A stretch of 41,572 nt of DNA from Planctomycetaceae bacterium (GCA_002717145.1 PBCP01000025.1:1-41572); one strand, 5' to 3'. Shown: positions 7,688-17,349, counted from the first letter of the stretch. Program-made: numbers and translations. The notes: generated from the letters alone by a model not told the origin.

Positions 7688-8836
7688 CTATCGCTGAAAC
7701 GCTTCGCTGAGAGTTGCCGAGCGTATGACGGATTCTGGTCGATCGCCAAGAATAGGGCCGTTCTTATGACGTAGAATCGTTCCAATATACGCTCCTTCAG
7801 TTTCTCCGCGAAGTGTGAACCCGGAGGGGTCCCACGCGAATTCACAGTGCAATGACTCATAGGGGATCGTTTCTTCCTGAAGATCTCCAAGCCAGCGAAG
7901 TTGTAATTTTGAAGCGAGTTTTGGGAGCCACTCGCGAGCGATCGTCCCCTGCCCTCCTATGATCGTCCCCTGCAGTCGTTGCCATTGATTACTATTACAA
8001 ACTGCTCGATTGACAGTGAGTGTTGCCAAGCCATCAATCGCTGATTTGCCGGGCTGTCCTAGGATCTTGCTAAGTTCAATGTTCTTGATTTCACCTTCGG
8101 CGGCGAAATCTACCTCGGAGGTAAATCGCCCGGTATGGTATTTGCTTATTAGTTGCCCATTGAAAGTGGCTTTCTCGCCAAGTTCGACTTGCAGTGGCAA
8201 CGCTTCGTTAATGATGCCCAGAGCCATTTCATTTCCGTTGGTCTGCAATAACAACGTAGAAGCGATAGGGTGCAGATGGGTGCGTGTAAGTTGTAAAGCC
8301 AAAGGCTTCTTCTGCTTTCCCCAATTCACCGTCAGTTTTGAAGATTCGCTCGACCACTCGAATTGGGCAGTTGCATTGTGAAAAGAATCTATTGGCAAGT
8401 CGTTCAGCATTGTTAAGCCAATTTTGATATTCAACTGATGGTACTTAGCAATCGAAAGGACATGATCGTTCCACCAGTTGATCCAAATGACAGGCGTTGT
8501 ATCGGGGATTTGTAACGTGTGAACTTTGAGATCCGTGGTCTTGTTAGAGTGTTCGACCTCGATATGGTTGGCCTGACAAATCAGTTTTCCGGACTCTTGG
8601 TCACTTATTCGGACATCTTCAAAAGCATATCTTCCGGGCTGAAGGAAGTGGATATGCCCAATTTCAATTTGACTATTGGTCGCATGGCTCAATTCGTCGA
8701 TCCACTGTCTGCGCAGCCAGTCCTGACCCAACTCTGTATGTCGCAGCACCAGCGTACCCCCAATGAGTAGTGACGGAATCAGAATACCTGCCGTAAAAAG
8801 CAGGCGATTGATGGTGCGTTGGCTCTGATGCTTCAT
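7688..8836 (-). CDS. Hypothetical inner-membrane protein, AsmA/TamB-like in appearance
   Basis: I do not recognise a named family with certainty. From the ATG at 8836 (382 residues; the frame also opens at a TTG at 8854) there is one hydrophobic segment near residues 12-32 (LLFTAGILIPSLLIGGTLVL). It is followed by a long, mostly beta-rich periplasmic part with alternating hydrophobic residues. The start of that part, with an amphipathic segment and 'I-E-IGHIHFLQPGRYAFEDVRI', resembles the opening repeat of AsmA/TamB-type lipid-transfer-like proteins, where a short region after the anchor reads 'ngrveigdvsl...g...l.dv.i'. It lies 96 bp downstream of the CcsA-like gene on the same strand, so it may be the last gene of the cytochrome c maturation transcript. 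Function unknown. Confidence 0.6.
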   Translation of the reverse strand: MKHQSQRTINRLLFTAGILIPSLLIGGTLVLRHTELGQDWLRRQWIDELSHATNSQIEIGHIHFLQPGRYAFEDVRISDQESGKLICQANHIEVEHSNKTTDLKVHTLQIPDTTPVIWINWWNDHVLSIAKYHQLNIKIGLTMLNDLPIDSFHNATAQFEWSSESSKLTVNWGKQKKPLALQLTRTHLHPIASTLLLQTNGNEMALGIINEALPLQVELGEKATFNGQLISKYHTGRFTSEVDFAAEGEIKNIELSKILGQPGKSAIDGLATLTVNRAVCNSNQWQRLQGTIIGGQGTIAREWLPKLASKLQLRWLGDLQEETIPYESLHCEFAWDPSGFTLRGETEGAYIGTILRHKNGPILGDRPESVIRSATLSEAFQR

Positions 8837-8932
8837 TGCATTTCGACTTCGCAAGTGACAGATTCGTTGGAATCATTCAGTACGTTGCCAAAGAATAGCA
8901 AAAATAGTAGGCCTGAAGCAAGAAGAACGAAT

Positions 8933-11900
8933 TTATCCTTGCTCGTCTTGCTCGTCCGTGTTTTGGGCTAACACTTCGGTAGGAATTGCGTTTTCAGGAT
9001 CAATCGTAGCGATTCGTTTCCCAAGTCCTGCAATTCCTGCCTTATAACGAGCCCAGGCGATACCCAGAAAGACCCAGTTAATGGTAACGACGATGACGAC
9101 GGAACCGATCGCTCGTCCTGCATTCTCTCCTGCGCCGTAAGAGTGCAAGCCGACGGAACCTGTATCCGACAAAAGCGGTAATCCGAAATTGACGCCTACC
9201 CAACTCATCATGATCATCGAAAATCCGGCAATGGTTCCTGCCACCATGCCGAAATTATTCAGCCAACCGGCAAATCGAGCGTGTAGAAAAGCAAGATAAA
9301 TTAGCAGGGAAATGAGGGCCCAAACTTCTTTAGGATCCCATCCCCAGAATCGACCCCAGGATACATCCGCCCACAGTCCACCCAGGATTGTACCGATGGC
9401 CAAAAGCAATACTGCCACCTGAATGGCACGGTAACAGTATTGCGCCAGTGAAGCACATTGTTCAGGGGGGCGAAAATTCCCGCCCTGAACGTTTCCTGCA
9501 GGAGTCCGATAGCGTCCGAAGATGTAATAGCCTAAAGCAATATTTCCGAGTCCCAGTGCCAGTCCACCAGCGCCGTAACTTGCGACAATCGTAAGAACGT
9601 GAATGGTGAGCCAGAAATTGGAACGTAGGACCGGTTGTAGAGGTGAAAAATTTTCGCTCACAATTTGTGCGTCTGCCGGCAGACTATTACTCAAAAGTAA
9701 TACGAGGCCGCCGATTCCGGTCATAAATGTCCCACCGATGCCAAAGAACCGTCGCTTGTGCATCTCTTCAAAAGTCTTTCGGGAAATGGCTTCATCGGCT
9801 TTACGGCGGATGTAATCATGGACTATAAAAATCGGACTCACCACAGTAGCTAACAGGAAACGTGGAATGATCCATAGCGTAAGTAAAAGGCAAAGGAATC
9901 CAACCGCCCAGACCCCAATGCGATTCATACTGCCAAAATCGGATGGCCAAAGTTCAATGTAGGGGCGTCCTCCGTCTCCATAGGGTACTTGAGTCAGGAA
10001 GTAGAATAACACCCAAATCAACGCAACACGTAATACGGTTGCTCCATACCCCGCAATGTTCCATGATTGAGAAGACAGTCGTTGGGTCTGTTGCGAAGTA
10101 AGTTCACGGGCTTCGTTGAACAAAGGAATGTCTTTTAGGAACGGTGAAGCTGTGATACGCCATGAATCTTTAATGGCAACCAGTATGACTGGTGTTAGGA
10201 GGAACCAGGCGGCAAGAAGAGAGACTATGAATGGGACGAATATAATCGTCTCATACATATTGGTAACCGGAGCCCAACCAGTGATGGTTACTCGTAAATA
10301 GAATCCATAGACAGTCCAAGTTAATCCAATGAGCAAGGTCGAGATGCCTATGTAAAAGGCAGTTCGTTTGACTTTGTCTGTCCCGAATGACAAGGCAAAA
10401 GCGATTAATGCTAGAAAGCTAAATACGGCGGTATATTGAAATGGTTTGCTGTCGTTGTACTTGATTTCAGCCCGAATCCGGTCAAATGCCTTTCCTTCCG
10501 GATAGGCGGTGTAATGCATGACATCTTCATCGCGATTGGTAGAACTGAGGGTCTGTCCTATTAATGTGTCACGGGCTTGCGTGGCGTTTGTCCCCAGTTC
10601 TTGAATCGCTGTCAGGAAATTAGCTTCCGCTTTCTCAAAGGATGCGTTGTTTCGAGAGCGGTAAGCAGTGGTCAATGCATTCCAACTGGATCGAACTTGT
10701 TGAATGTTACTTTCCTCGAATTTTGCCAACAGCCCGTTCTTGATCTGATCCTCTGAAGGCAGGGTGTCGTGTAAAACCGCCTGCAGGCTGATCCACGGCT
10801 GTGTATTTCGTCCTTCGTCACGATTCTTTGCAAGCGTGTATGGATTCGAGGAAGGGATGACCAGCATCGTTTGCCGATTGGCATAAAGTGCTTCTTGCAA
10901 CTGCAACGCCAGTAAGTGAAATTCGTGTGCTTTGTGTTCCATTTCCCGAAATAGCGATTGGAATTCTTTTAATTGCTCGGGCGACAAACCTGCAGGAGAA
11001 TCGATAAATTCCTGACCGGTATTGGCAAAGTTTGCTTCAAGTTGTTCTGTATAAAAGCAAAATGCTCTAGCATCCGCCGCAATTGCCTGAATGGTCATAC
11101 GCTCCGGTGCTGTGGCAGTTTCCAGATCGTCCCGCCCGGGGGGCAGCATGCCAAGGATCTTAGCAGAACGTGCTTGCATTAATTGCGAGTATGCAAGGGT
11201 TTGCTGGATGCTTTCAGCGAGGCGTGCACCTGCAGAGGGCTGGTCGGGTTCGGCCGAACGCTGAGCTCCAAACAACTGAGCAAGGCGACTAAGGCGGTCA
11301 TACAGGAGTTCATTCTGATCGTTCGATTCATTGAGTAGATCTACAATTCTATTAGTAACAGAGCAAAATCCCTTACGGTCACCAATGTCTGCAATTTGAA
11401 TGTGTCCTGTTAGTGGTGAATTTGCCTGCAAGGAAACGCCGCGAAATGTGTCGAGCCTACCTAGAATCTTTTCTAGCAGTTTGAATTCGGGAGACTTTGC
11501 ATTTTGGGGCTCTTTAATCCACAAATCTAGTGACTTTGAATTTTTTAATTCAGAGGGTGACACATACTTGTAGGTTAGGTCTGCTACGGGAACGCCAATG
11601 ATTTCTCTAGCGTCATTATGAGCGGCATAGATGAATGGAACCTGTTCCCATTTTTCCGGTTCGATAATCCAACTTAGTACAATTTCAGTTGCCGTCCACT
11701 TGACTTCATTTTCAGGAAAGAGGTCAGCCACCGCTTTCAATTCATCTGTGTCATACCCGTTTGGAAAATACAAACCAACATCCAGCTTGATATAGCCCTT
11801 GGTCGTATTACAGATCTGTTCCAGCATCTCTTTGGCGTAAGAATCGAAAGGCTTGATTCTTCCCTGATGGAATACGGGTACACTTCTGAGCTTGTCGATC

Positions 11901-11989
11901 GTAATGTCTTCTGCTCGTGCATCCTTCAACCCTGACACGATCGCCAGTGAAATACAAGTTAGCAGAGTAGATAGTTTTCTGAAGTTCAT
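8933..11989 (-). CDS. CcsA-type cytochrome c biogenesis protein with very large N-terminal periplasmic region
   Basis: System II cytochrome c maturation: CcsA exports and presents haem to the CXXCH motif of apocytochromes with its partner ResB/Ccs1. The 1018-residue protein opens with a signal-like segment (to about residue 26, ending DARA). About 490 soluble residues with helical, glutamine-rich character follow. From about 515 onward there are many membrane segments. The haem-handling tryptophan-rich motif WGRFWGWDPKEVW, with W884 in GWDP, is diagnostic for the CcsA/CcmC/CcmF family. Typical CcsA proteins are about 300-400 residues, so the N-terminal half is additional. The gene follows the ResB-like gene by 42 bp. 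An AGAGAG box precedes its ATG. Confidence 0.9.
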   Translation of the reverse strand: MNFRKLSTLLTCISLAIVSGLKDARAEDITIDKLRSVPVFHQGRIKPFDSYAKEMLEQICNTTKGYIKLDVGLYFPNGYDTDELKAVADLFPENEVKWTATEIVLSWIIEPEKWEQVPFIYAAHNDAREIIGVPVADLTYKYVSPSELKNSKSLDLWIKEPQNAKSPEFKLLEKILGRLDTFRGVSLQANSPLTGHIQIADIGDRKGFCSVTNRIVDLLNESNDQNELLYDRLSRLAQLFGAQRSAEPDQPSAGARLAESIQQTLAYSQLMQARSAKILGMLPPGRDDLETATAPERMTIQAIAADARAFCFYTEQLEANFANTGQEFIDSPAGLSPEQLKEFQSLFREMEHKAHEFHLLALQLQEALYANRQTMLVIPSSNPYTLAKNRDEGRNTQPWISLQAVLHDTLPSEDQIKNGLLAKFEESNIQQVRSSWNALTTAYRSRNNASFEKAEANFLTAIQELGTNATQARDTLIGQTLSSTNRDEDVMHYTAYPEGKAFDRIRAEIKYNDSKPFQYTAVFSFLALIAFALSFGTDKVKRTAFYIGISTLLIGLTWTVYGFYLRVTITGWAPVTNMYETIIFVPFIVSLLAAWFLLTPVILVAIKDSWRITASPFLKDIPLFNEARELTSQQTQRLSSQSWNIAGYGATVLRVALIWVLFYFLTQVPYGDGGRPYIELWPSDFGSMNRIGVWAVGFLCLLLTLWIIPRFLLATVVSPIFIVHDYIRRKADEAISRKTFEEMHKRRFFGIGGTFMTGIGGLVLLLSNSLPADAQIVSENFSPLQPVLRSNFWLTIHVLTIVASYGAGGLALGLGNIALGYYIFGRYRTPAGNVQGGNFRPPEQCASLAQYCYRAIQVAVLLLAIGTILGGLWADVSWGRFWGWDPKEVWALISLLIYLAFLHARFAGWLNNFGMVAGTIAGFSMIMMSWVGVNFGLPLLSDTGSVGLHSYGAGENAGRAIGSVVIVVTINWVFLGIAWARYKAGIAGLGKRIATIDPENAIPTEVLAQNTDEQDEQG

Positions 11990-12031
11990 GACGCTCTCTT
12001 TAAGGAAATGCTGGACCTAAATGAAAGTTGC

Positions 12032-15000
12032 TTACTCGTTTTTAGTTTCACTTGTTTCTATTTTTGATTCCTGATCTGGCTCGCCTTTTTTCTTTCGAGG
12101 CTTAAAGAAATAGGCCTTCATATAAAACATGATGGCGATTCCCAAACAGACAATCAAACATCCTAAATTTCGGATGGCTCGGCCAGGGTCACGATTTACC
12201 GTTAGAACCGAAAGGTAAAGATCTTCCTGCTGAGAATCCGACGGAATGATTCGTTCATATTCCGAATCGCCAGGCTTCCAGGGGCCACTGAAGCTTTCCT
12301 GAAACAATCGGTAACTGTGATCATTGGTTGGGCTATCAAATTCAACCGGTGCGTTCATTGTGATGTAGATGTCGTGCTGAAACGATGCTGATTGATTCCA
12401 GTAAAATTTGTCATCGTGAATCAGAAGATGGTCAGCCAGATCGATCCCGTTGGCAGCCACTTCCTGAATGTCCCCACCTGAAGAATTACATGTCATGAGG
12501 TGGTGTGTGCGGTGAACAGTGCCGGTATGGTGCCCGATATAACCCTGTCGTGGTTTCTCTGCTGTGATGTATGCCAATCGTCGCTTGGCAGGATGAAAGG
12601 CGATCGATGTTGCGTATGTATCTACTTCCAGGGTAATGATGGCACGCGGGTTTATATCGGATGATTTGTCTTTGGGAATGGTCGACTGCATAATTCGGCC
12701 ACGGGAAGTACTGCCCGGCGTAGTGGGGTCGCGTTCGGCCCAGTATAGCTGTTGATTTTCAGCGTTGATGGCAATGGAGGTTGGCCTTTTTAGTCCATCG
12801 ATGATCCCAATTTGCATTTTTTGACCTTCGAAGTTGGATCGGCTTATCTGCCCTGCCGAAGTATTTAGCCAGTACAACTGTGATTGCTGCGAATCGGCAA
12901 GAATCTGAACAACTTTGCCAGGGGAATGAATAATTCTTGTCGGAGATTTCCCAGAAGTCTCAACACTTTGAATAACCGAGGTTCCTCCAATTTCATCAAT
13001 CCAAAAGAGTCGGCCGCCCTCCAGTATTAATCCCCTTGGATTATTGATAAAAGCGTTCGTGGTTTCGGTTCCTGTTAATGCTCGCAGACTGTCATTGGAA
13101 ACGACGGATCTGGTTTCTTTGGTTTCAATATTTGTGACATTGAGTTGACGTTGATTCGTATCAAGCCAATATACGTTTTGCTGGTCAAAGGCAAATCCCT
13201 GGACATTTTGATGCGTCATGTTAGGGACGGCGTCGTCGGCATTCGCTCGGACCGGTACGCCAATACTCTCAGCTTGGACGCCAGAATCGCTGGCCACCCA
13301 AATTTCCTGAGTGTTTTTCAAGTCTACGAAGTCTACCCAGCTTGAATAATGCGAGGCCTGACTGGTGCCTGGATCCAATTTGCGTTCAAAGTCTTTGAGG
13401 CGAATACGGAATCCGATATCGAAAGCTTCTGTCGGCATCGAAAGCACTAGGGTATTACCGGCTTTATCGTCGTGGATTCGAATTTGCTGGTCTGGTTGCT
13501 GACGTTCGCCAGGTGCTCCTACGAATGCTCGAATCCAGTGTTCCTCTTCCGTGTCCCCCCACTTTACTTTGACTTTAGCTCGTACCTCCCGTTGAACAAT
13601 CTGTTTGTCTCGATCGAAAGGTAGAGGCGTTGCAGCGAGTTCGGGTTTTTCCGAGCTCACAAATTTGGAAACATAAAACTGCAACGGGTTTTCAAACTGA
13701 GGCATCTGGAACCCGGAAACAGCTGTTTCGGGTGATCCTTTTGCATTCAGATTTCTGGCCTGTACCAGTTGATTCGTCCGTCGATTCCAATAGCGATAGT
13801 ACAGCTTGGAATCCGCTCCCTGAAGAAATTCAATTCGTGAATAAACTTCGTCCTGACTGGCATTCGGCCCAAACGGCTGGATTTCTTTGGTTGAAAAGTC
13901 AAACCAGTAGGTGCCATAGACTTTGTTTTTGTAGTCGTAAACATTGTGATGTGGTTTGTTGGCAAACAAGACGATGTCACGTCCAAGAGGAGTACCTGAT
14001 TGGTCAAGAACTTGGAGGTGGACGGTTGGAACGACTGGCTCTTCCGAAACCTTTTCCGAATAACCATAAATAGTACCATCGGTGCCAGGCTTACCTTCCA
14101 CAACGTCATTCCAAAGGCCATTGAGAAGCAATGTATAATCGGTCTCTTCTAATTCGATGGTATCTCCTACCTGATACAGGTTGAGGTCCAAGTGCTGGAT
14201 TGTCCCATCCACACTGATTACAACCTGTCCGGCAGTTCCAAGTTCTCCACGGGGTGCCGCCTCCAGAAATGCTTTTTGATAGGTTGCATCGGGAGCAATC
14301 CATAGCATGACCTTGCCGCCACCAGCTTGCATGGGCTGGCTAAAGCCATAAGGATAGATGTCGCCATAAAACTCGGTAACGGAATCCGGCAGCGGCTGAA
14401 TCGCAACTGAAAATGCATTAGGTGGCCCGGGAGGGAACTCACCTGGGCGTTCTTCCTGACGTCCGTTGTCTTCATTTAGATATTTCTCAGGCAGTCCGCC
14501 GACGACCATTTCGACTCTAGGTTCTGATGACATCTGTGAATTTGCCATAAACTCCAGAACTTCGATTTTGAGCTGTTTGTCGGTTCCGGGAATCTCGGAA
14601 TCAATCAGTACGGTTCCAGGAGTTGCGCGGTTGGCAAGTTTGAAAATGTGACCGCTCGTCCAACGCAAACTATTTTTGAGAAAGCCTTCTACGGCACCAT
14701 ATTTGACGCCATCGCGGAGGTTATAAGTAAACTGCGTGTCATAGTCTTCCCAGTTGAACGGCCCTGCCGGGAATGGCACGCGACGCAAGGTCTGGATAAA
14801 GTCACCGTGGTCGTGAGCAGAGCTCTCGTCGTGATCTTCTTCGATGCTGATATCGAAGAATAAATTGGTTCGATCGAAAGCATAGCGTTCCATTCGGCTT
14901 TCGAATACCGGGATCTGAGCGTCAATTCCGTATTGCCGCCCGATTGCCGCACCGGCCAGCAAAACCAGCAGGCCGATGTGAGTGATGACGAAGCCTGTTT

Positions 15001-15274
15001 GATGTCGCTGCCACGGATATCGGATGGCTGCAGCACAGAAGATGTTGACTCCAAGTAATATATTGAGCCCGTTAAACCACCAGGTTTGGTAAACAAAGTA
15101 CTGAACCACCGGTGTCCCATATGCGGCTTCTACAAAGGTGGCATATCCCAAGGCAAAGGCCATGGCAAAAATGAGGACAACCGCAAGTTTCAACGATGCA
15201 CTGAATTCGTAAACCGACAGAATGGCACGAAGTGCAAAAGGTTGGTCAGGAGAAACGAGCTTAGGCTGAGCCAT
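12032..15274 (-). CDS. ResB/Ccs1-like cytochrome c biogenesis protein containing a YWTD-type beta-propeller
   Basis: Partner of CcsA in system II cytochrome c maturation. Residues 1-115 hold three membrane helices (about 28-48, 64-85, 94-113) typical of ResB, with HQTGFVITHIGLL supplying candidate haem-ligand histidines. A long periplasmic part follows, and a last helix at about 1035-1057 (LGCLIVCLGIAIMFYMKAYFF) is followed by a basic tail. Between about 690 and 975 I see repeats of the LDL-receptor YWTD class: VYWLD (W703), LFWID (W758), LYWLN (W802), LYWAE (W845), a degenerate RLAYIT, and KFYWNQ (W959). This is enough for a six-bladed propeller. ResB proteins are usually 400-600 residues, so at 1080 this is roughly double. 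It is the first gene after the promoter at 15392-15420. Confidence 0.85.
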   Translation of the reverse strand: MAQPKLVSPDQPFALRAILSVYEFSASLKLAVVLIFAMAFALGYATFVEAAYGTPVVQYFVYQTWWFNGLNILLGVNIFCAAAIRYPWQRHQTGFVITHIGLLVLLAGAAIGRQYGIDAQIPVFESRMERYAFDRTNLFFDISIEEDHDESSAHDHGDFIQTLRRVPFPAGPFNWEDYDTQFTYNLRDGVKYGAVEGFLKNSLRWTSGHIFKLANRATPGTVLIDSEIPGTDKQLKIEVLEFMANSQMSSEPRVEMVVGGLPEKYLNEDNGRQEERPGEFPPGPPNAFSVAIQPLPDSVTEFYGDIYPYGFSQPMQAGGGKVMLWIAPDATYQKAFLEAAPRGELGTAGQVVISVDGTIQHLDLNLYQVGDTIELEETDYTLLLNGLWNDVVEGKPGTDGTIYGYSEKVSEEPVVPTVHLQVLDQSGTPLGRDIVLFANKPHHNVYDYKNKVYGTYWFDFSTKEIQPFGPNASQDEVYSRIEFLQGADSKLYYRYWNRRTNQLVQARNLNAKGSPETAVSGFQMPQFENPLQFYVSKFVSSEKPELAATPLPFDRDKQIVQREVRAKVKVKWGDTEEEHWIRAFVGAPGERQQPDQQIRIHDDKAGNTLVLSMPTEAFDIGFRIRLKDFERKLDPGTSQASHYSSWVDFVDLKNTQEIWVASDSGVQAESIGVPVRANADDAVPNMTHQNVQGFAFDQQNVYWLDTNQRQLNVTNIETKETRSVVSNDSLRALTGTETTNAFINNPRGLILEGGRLFWIDEIGGTSVIQSVETSGKSPTRIIHSPGKVVQILADSQQSQLYWLNTSAGQISRSNFEGQKMQIGIIDGLKRPTSIAINAENQQLYWAERDPTTPGSTSRGRIMQSTIPKDKSSDINPRAIITLEVDTYATSIAFHPAKRRLAYITAEKPRQGYIGHHTGTVHRTHHLMTCNSSGGDIQEVAANGIDLADHLLIHDDKFYWNQSASFQHDIYITMNAPVEFDSPTNDHSYRLFQESFSGPWKPGDSEYERIIPSDSQQEDLYLSVLTVNRDPGRAIRNLGCLIVCLGIAIMFYMKAYFFKPRKKKGEPDQESKIETSETKNE

Positions 15275-15629
15275 AGGGTTGCGAAAATATCGGAGGGATT
15301 ACAGAGGTGGAAAGCAACGATCTGAGCTGAATTTTATCGAATTTTTATGACTTTGCTACTGTCAGGAAAGTCACTGATTCAGTCACTTCTCATTATAGCG
15401 GGAGGGGGAGTATCTGACAGGTGTAACTAACTCGAAGCACTCAAAAAATAGAACTCTGTTAGACGAGATTTATGCTTGTCGAGCGATTGTTGTCTGACCT
15501 GATTAGATTTGGCGTCATACATTTATCGAGCATAGACAATAGATCGCGATTCCCGTTTTACCAAAGGACGAACGGACTGCTCGATGATTAACGCGTAATT
15601 CGAAGTGAGGGAATGAGACTCAATTCCGA
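15275..15629. other. Intergenic region upstream of the cytochrome c maturation genes
   Basis: About 355 bp between the ResB-like start and the stop of the helix-turn-helix membrane protein, both on the minus strand. It holds the promoter at 15392-15420. I see no gene, no RNA gene and no clear terminator for the upstream minus-strand gene. Confidence 0.5.
15392..15420 (-). promoter_or_regulatory. Sigma70-type promoter for the ResB/CcsA genes
   Basis: On the minus strand CTGTCA (15420 to 15415, 4 of 6 to TTGACA) is separated by exactly 17 bp from a perfect TATAAT (15397 to 15392). It lies about 118 bp before the ATG at 15274 and faces the correct way. Confidence 0.6.
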
Positions 15630-17177
15630 CTATTTGCGTTTTCCACGATCCAGAATCCAGCCAACGATGATGACAATGAAGAACACTCCAAAAGCAACGC
15701 TTGGCCAGAGCCAGGGTTGTGTCTTAAATGATGTTCCATTTTTGAATTCCGCAAACATTTTAACAACGTATCCCGAAACCGATTTAGGAGTCTCGTCGTG
15801 CAGGCTCCAGATGTTCCGGACGACGTCCATCATTAAGAAGACGATCGATAACTGCACGAGAAATATCATAAAGAGGCTCATGACGTTGAAGAACCCGTAT
15901 GTAGCTTCCTGCAGTGGAGGCCCAGTAATGGTAGCCTCGGCGAGCATTTCGCTTTCCATCATGGGTTCCCCTTGCGACTCATCAAAACCGTCGGGTGTAC
16001 CCATCGGTGCCGCCGCTGCAAACGGATCCGGTGTCACGGGAGCTCCAAATGGATCGCCTGCTGGTTGAGCAGCAAATGGGTCGACGGCAGGTTGTGCGGC
16101 AAACGGATCCGCTGCCGGTTGTTGGGCGAAAGGATTTACTCCGCCGTCAGGAGCAACCATGGTCGCGGCGTCATCACCAAACGCTGCAGAATCTGAGATC
16201 GCGATCACCTGACTACCGCTATCAGACATGTCATTGTCCGGAGTTCCACCAAGCATAAACTCTTCATCAGCCTGAACATCTCCCGCATCAGGTAACTCGA
16301 GAGAAATTGAGCTGTCTCCAGCCAGGTCAACTGCACCTTCCAGTGAAATTCCGCTATCCTGTGGGCTGCCGATGTTCACTCCACTATCGGATGCCAGGCT
16401 AATGTCGCTACTTTCTGCTCCACTGCCCATCAGTGAATCGTCTCCGCCCAGTACCAGATCGTCTTCACCTACCTTAAAGTCAGCGCTGTCACCGATGGCG
16501 AATTGGGTATCGCCTTCCGTGCTAGCACCCAGATCGAGGCTCAGTTCGTCTTCACCTACATTTAAGTCGCCCATGCCGAATTGGGTATCGTCCTCCGAAC
16601 CACCACCTAAATCCAGGCTCAGTTCGTCTTCAGTGTTTACATCCAGTGCGTCCGCACCCACGGCAAAATGTGTTTTGTCTTCTGAATCAATCTCGCCTTG
16701 TTCGTCGAGGTCCAGAGAGAATTCATCTTGTTCATCGAAGTTGAAGTCGCCACCAACGGCAAATTGTGTCTTATCATCCTGGTCGATATCACCTTCGCCT
16801 AAATCAAGAGACAGCTCGTCTCCTTCATCTAATTCCAATTCGAGAGAATCGGATAACTTGAGGTCACTGTCGTGAGGGCTGGAACCACCCTCTGCGCCAA
16901 TGATGGGCCCGCTTCCACCACTTGCCGAGGAAACTGGGGCTCCATCGACTAACACCGAGTCGGCATCGTCATCGGTTAGATTATATTCGTCACCATCAGC
17001 ACCACTGCCAAGCGTGATGCCGTTCATGTCGGCAAACCTTTCAACTTCGTTTTGATTAAACGTATAGCCGTTATCAGTTTTGGTTGCGTGGATATCACCT
17101 GTACCAGCTAATTCCTCCAGACGTTGAGGAGTAAGGCCGAGCAATTCAGCAGCTTGGTTAAGGGTTAGATCTGCCAT
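15630..17177 (-). CDS. Membrane protein with N-terminal excisionase-type helix-turn-helix, acidic repeats and DPF repeats
   Basis: No named family is recognised. From ATG 17177 (515 residues, MADLTLNQAAELLGL) residues 1-50 form an excisionase/MerR-type helix-turn-helix: two helices, then a 'GDIHATKTDNGYTFNQNEVERFAD' type wing. The frame opens 18 codons earlier, but those residues do not fit. Residues ~110-270 are highly acidic imperfect repeats of the kind ELSLDLG...DDTQFAVGD. Around 360-400 there is a chain of NPF/DPF units separated by AxQPA. Two hydrophobic segments near 428-450 and 487-510 end the protein, followed by DRGKRK. The helix-turn-helix may therefore sit on a cytoplasmic tail tethered to the membrane, either reading DNA or working as a protein-binding fold. 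Confidence 0.7.
   Translation of the reverse strand: MADLTLNQAAELLGLTPQRLEELAGTGDIHATKTDNGYTFNQNEVERFADMNGITLGSGADGDEYNLTDDDADSVLVDGAPVSSASGGSGPIIGAEGGSSPHDSDLKLSDSLELELDEGDELSLDLGEGDIDQDDKTQFAVGGDFNFDEQDEFSLDLDEQGEIDSEDKTHFAVGADALDVNTEDELSLDLGGGSEDDTQFGMGDLNVGEDELSLDLGASTEGDTQFAIGDSADFKVGEDDLVLGGDDSLMGSGAESSDISLASDSGVNIGSPQDSGISLEGAVDLAGDSSISLELPDAGDVQADEEFMLGGTPDNDMSDSGSQVIAISDSAAFGDDAATMVAPDGGVNPFAQQPAADPFAAQPAVDPFAAQPAGDPFGAPVTPDPFAAAAPMGTPDGFDESQGEPMMESEMLAEATITGPPLQEATYGFFNVMSLFMIFLVQLSIVFLMMDVVRNIWSLHDETPKSVSGYVVKMFAEFKNGTSFKTQPWLWPSVAFGVFFIVIIVGWILDRGKRK
16455..16830 (-). repeat. Imperfect tandem repeats encoding acidic LSLDLG...TQFAVGD units
   Basis: Within the gene at 15630-17177, about four imperfect copies of a unit of roughly 75-110 bases encode 'ELSLDLG ... 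D(D/K)TQFAxG(D)'. The DNA copies keep blocks such as CTCAGTTCGTCTTCA on the plus strand, which recurs near 16530-16550 and 16620-16635. This suggests expansion by duplication rather than only amino-acid convergence. Confidence 0.6.
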
Positions 17178-17279
17178 GAGAAAACACCAATAGTTTATAT
17201 GAGGTAAACCTGCTCCCCCTCCATGAGGCACAGTCCCACCGTCTTGCGCATATTATTACCTGTATTCCTGTTCGGTATT

Positions 17280-17321
17280 CTGACTAGTCAGGCTTTACAT
17301 TTTGTTCCTACCGATAATCGG
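17280..17321. other. Two short perfect dyads in the gap upstream of the repeat protein
   Basis: CTGACTAGTCAG (17280-17291) is a perfect 12-bp palindrome, and CCGATAATCGG (17311-17321) has perfect 5-bp arms. Both lie between the stop of the secreted protein gene (17350) and the start at 17177. They could be operator-like sites or weak transcript ends. No T-run follows. Confidence 0.25.
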
Positions 17322-17349
17322 CAAATTAGGGTGGTTGGCCGGTTTTCAG

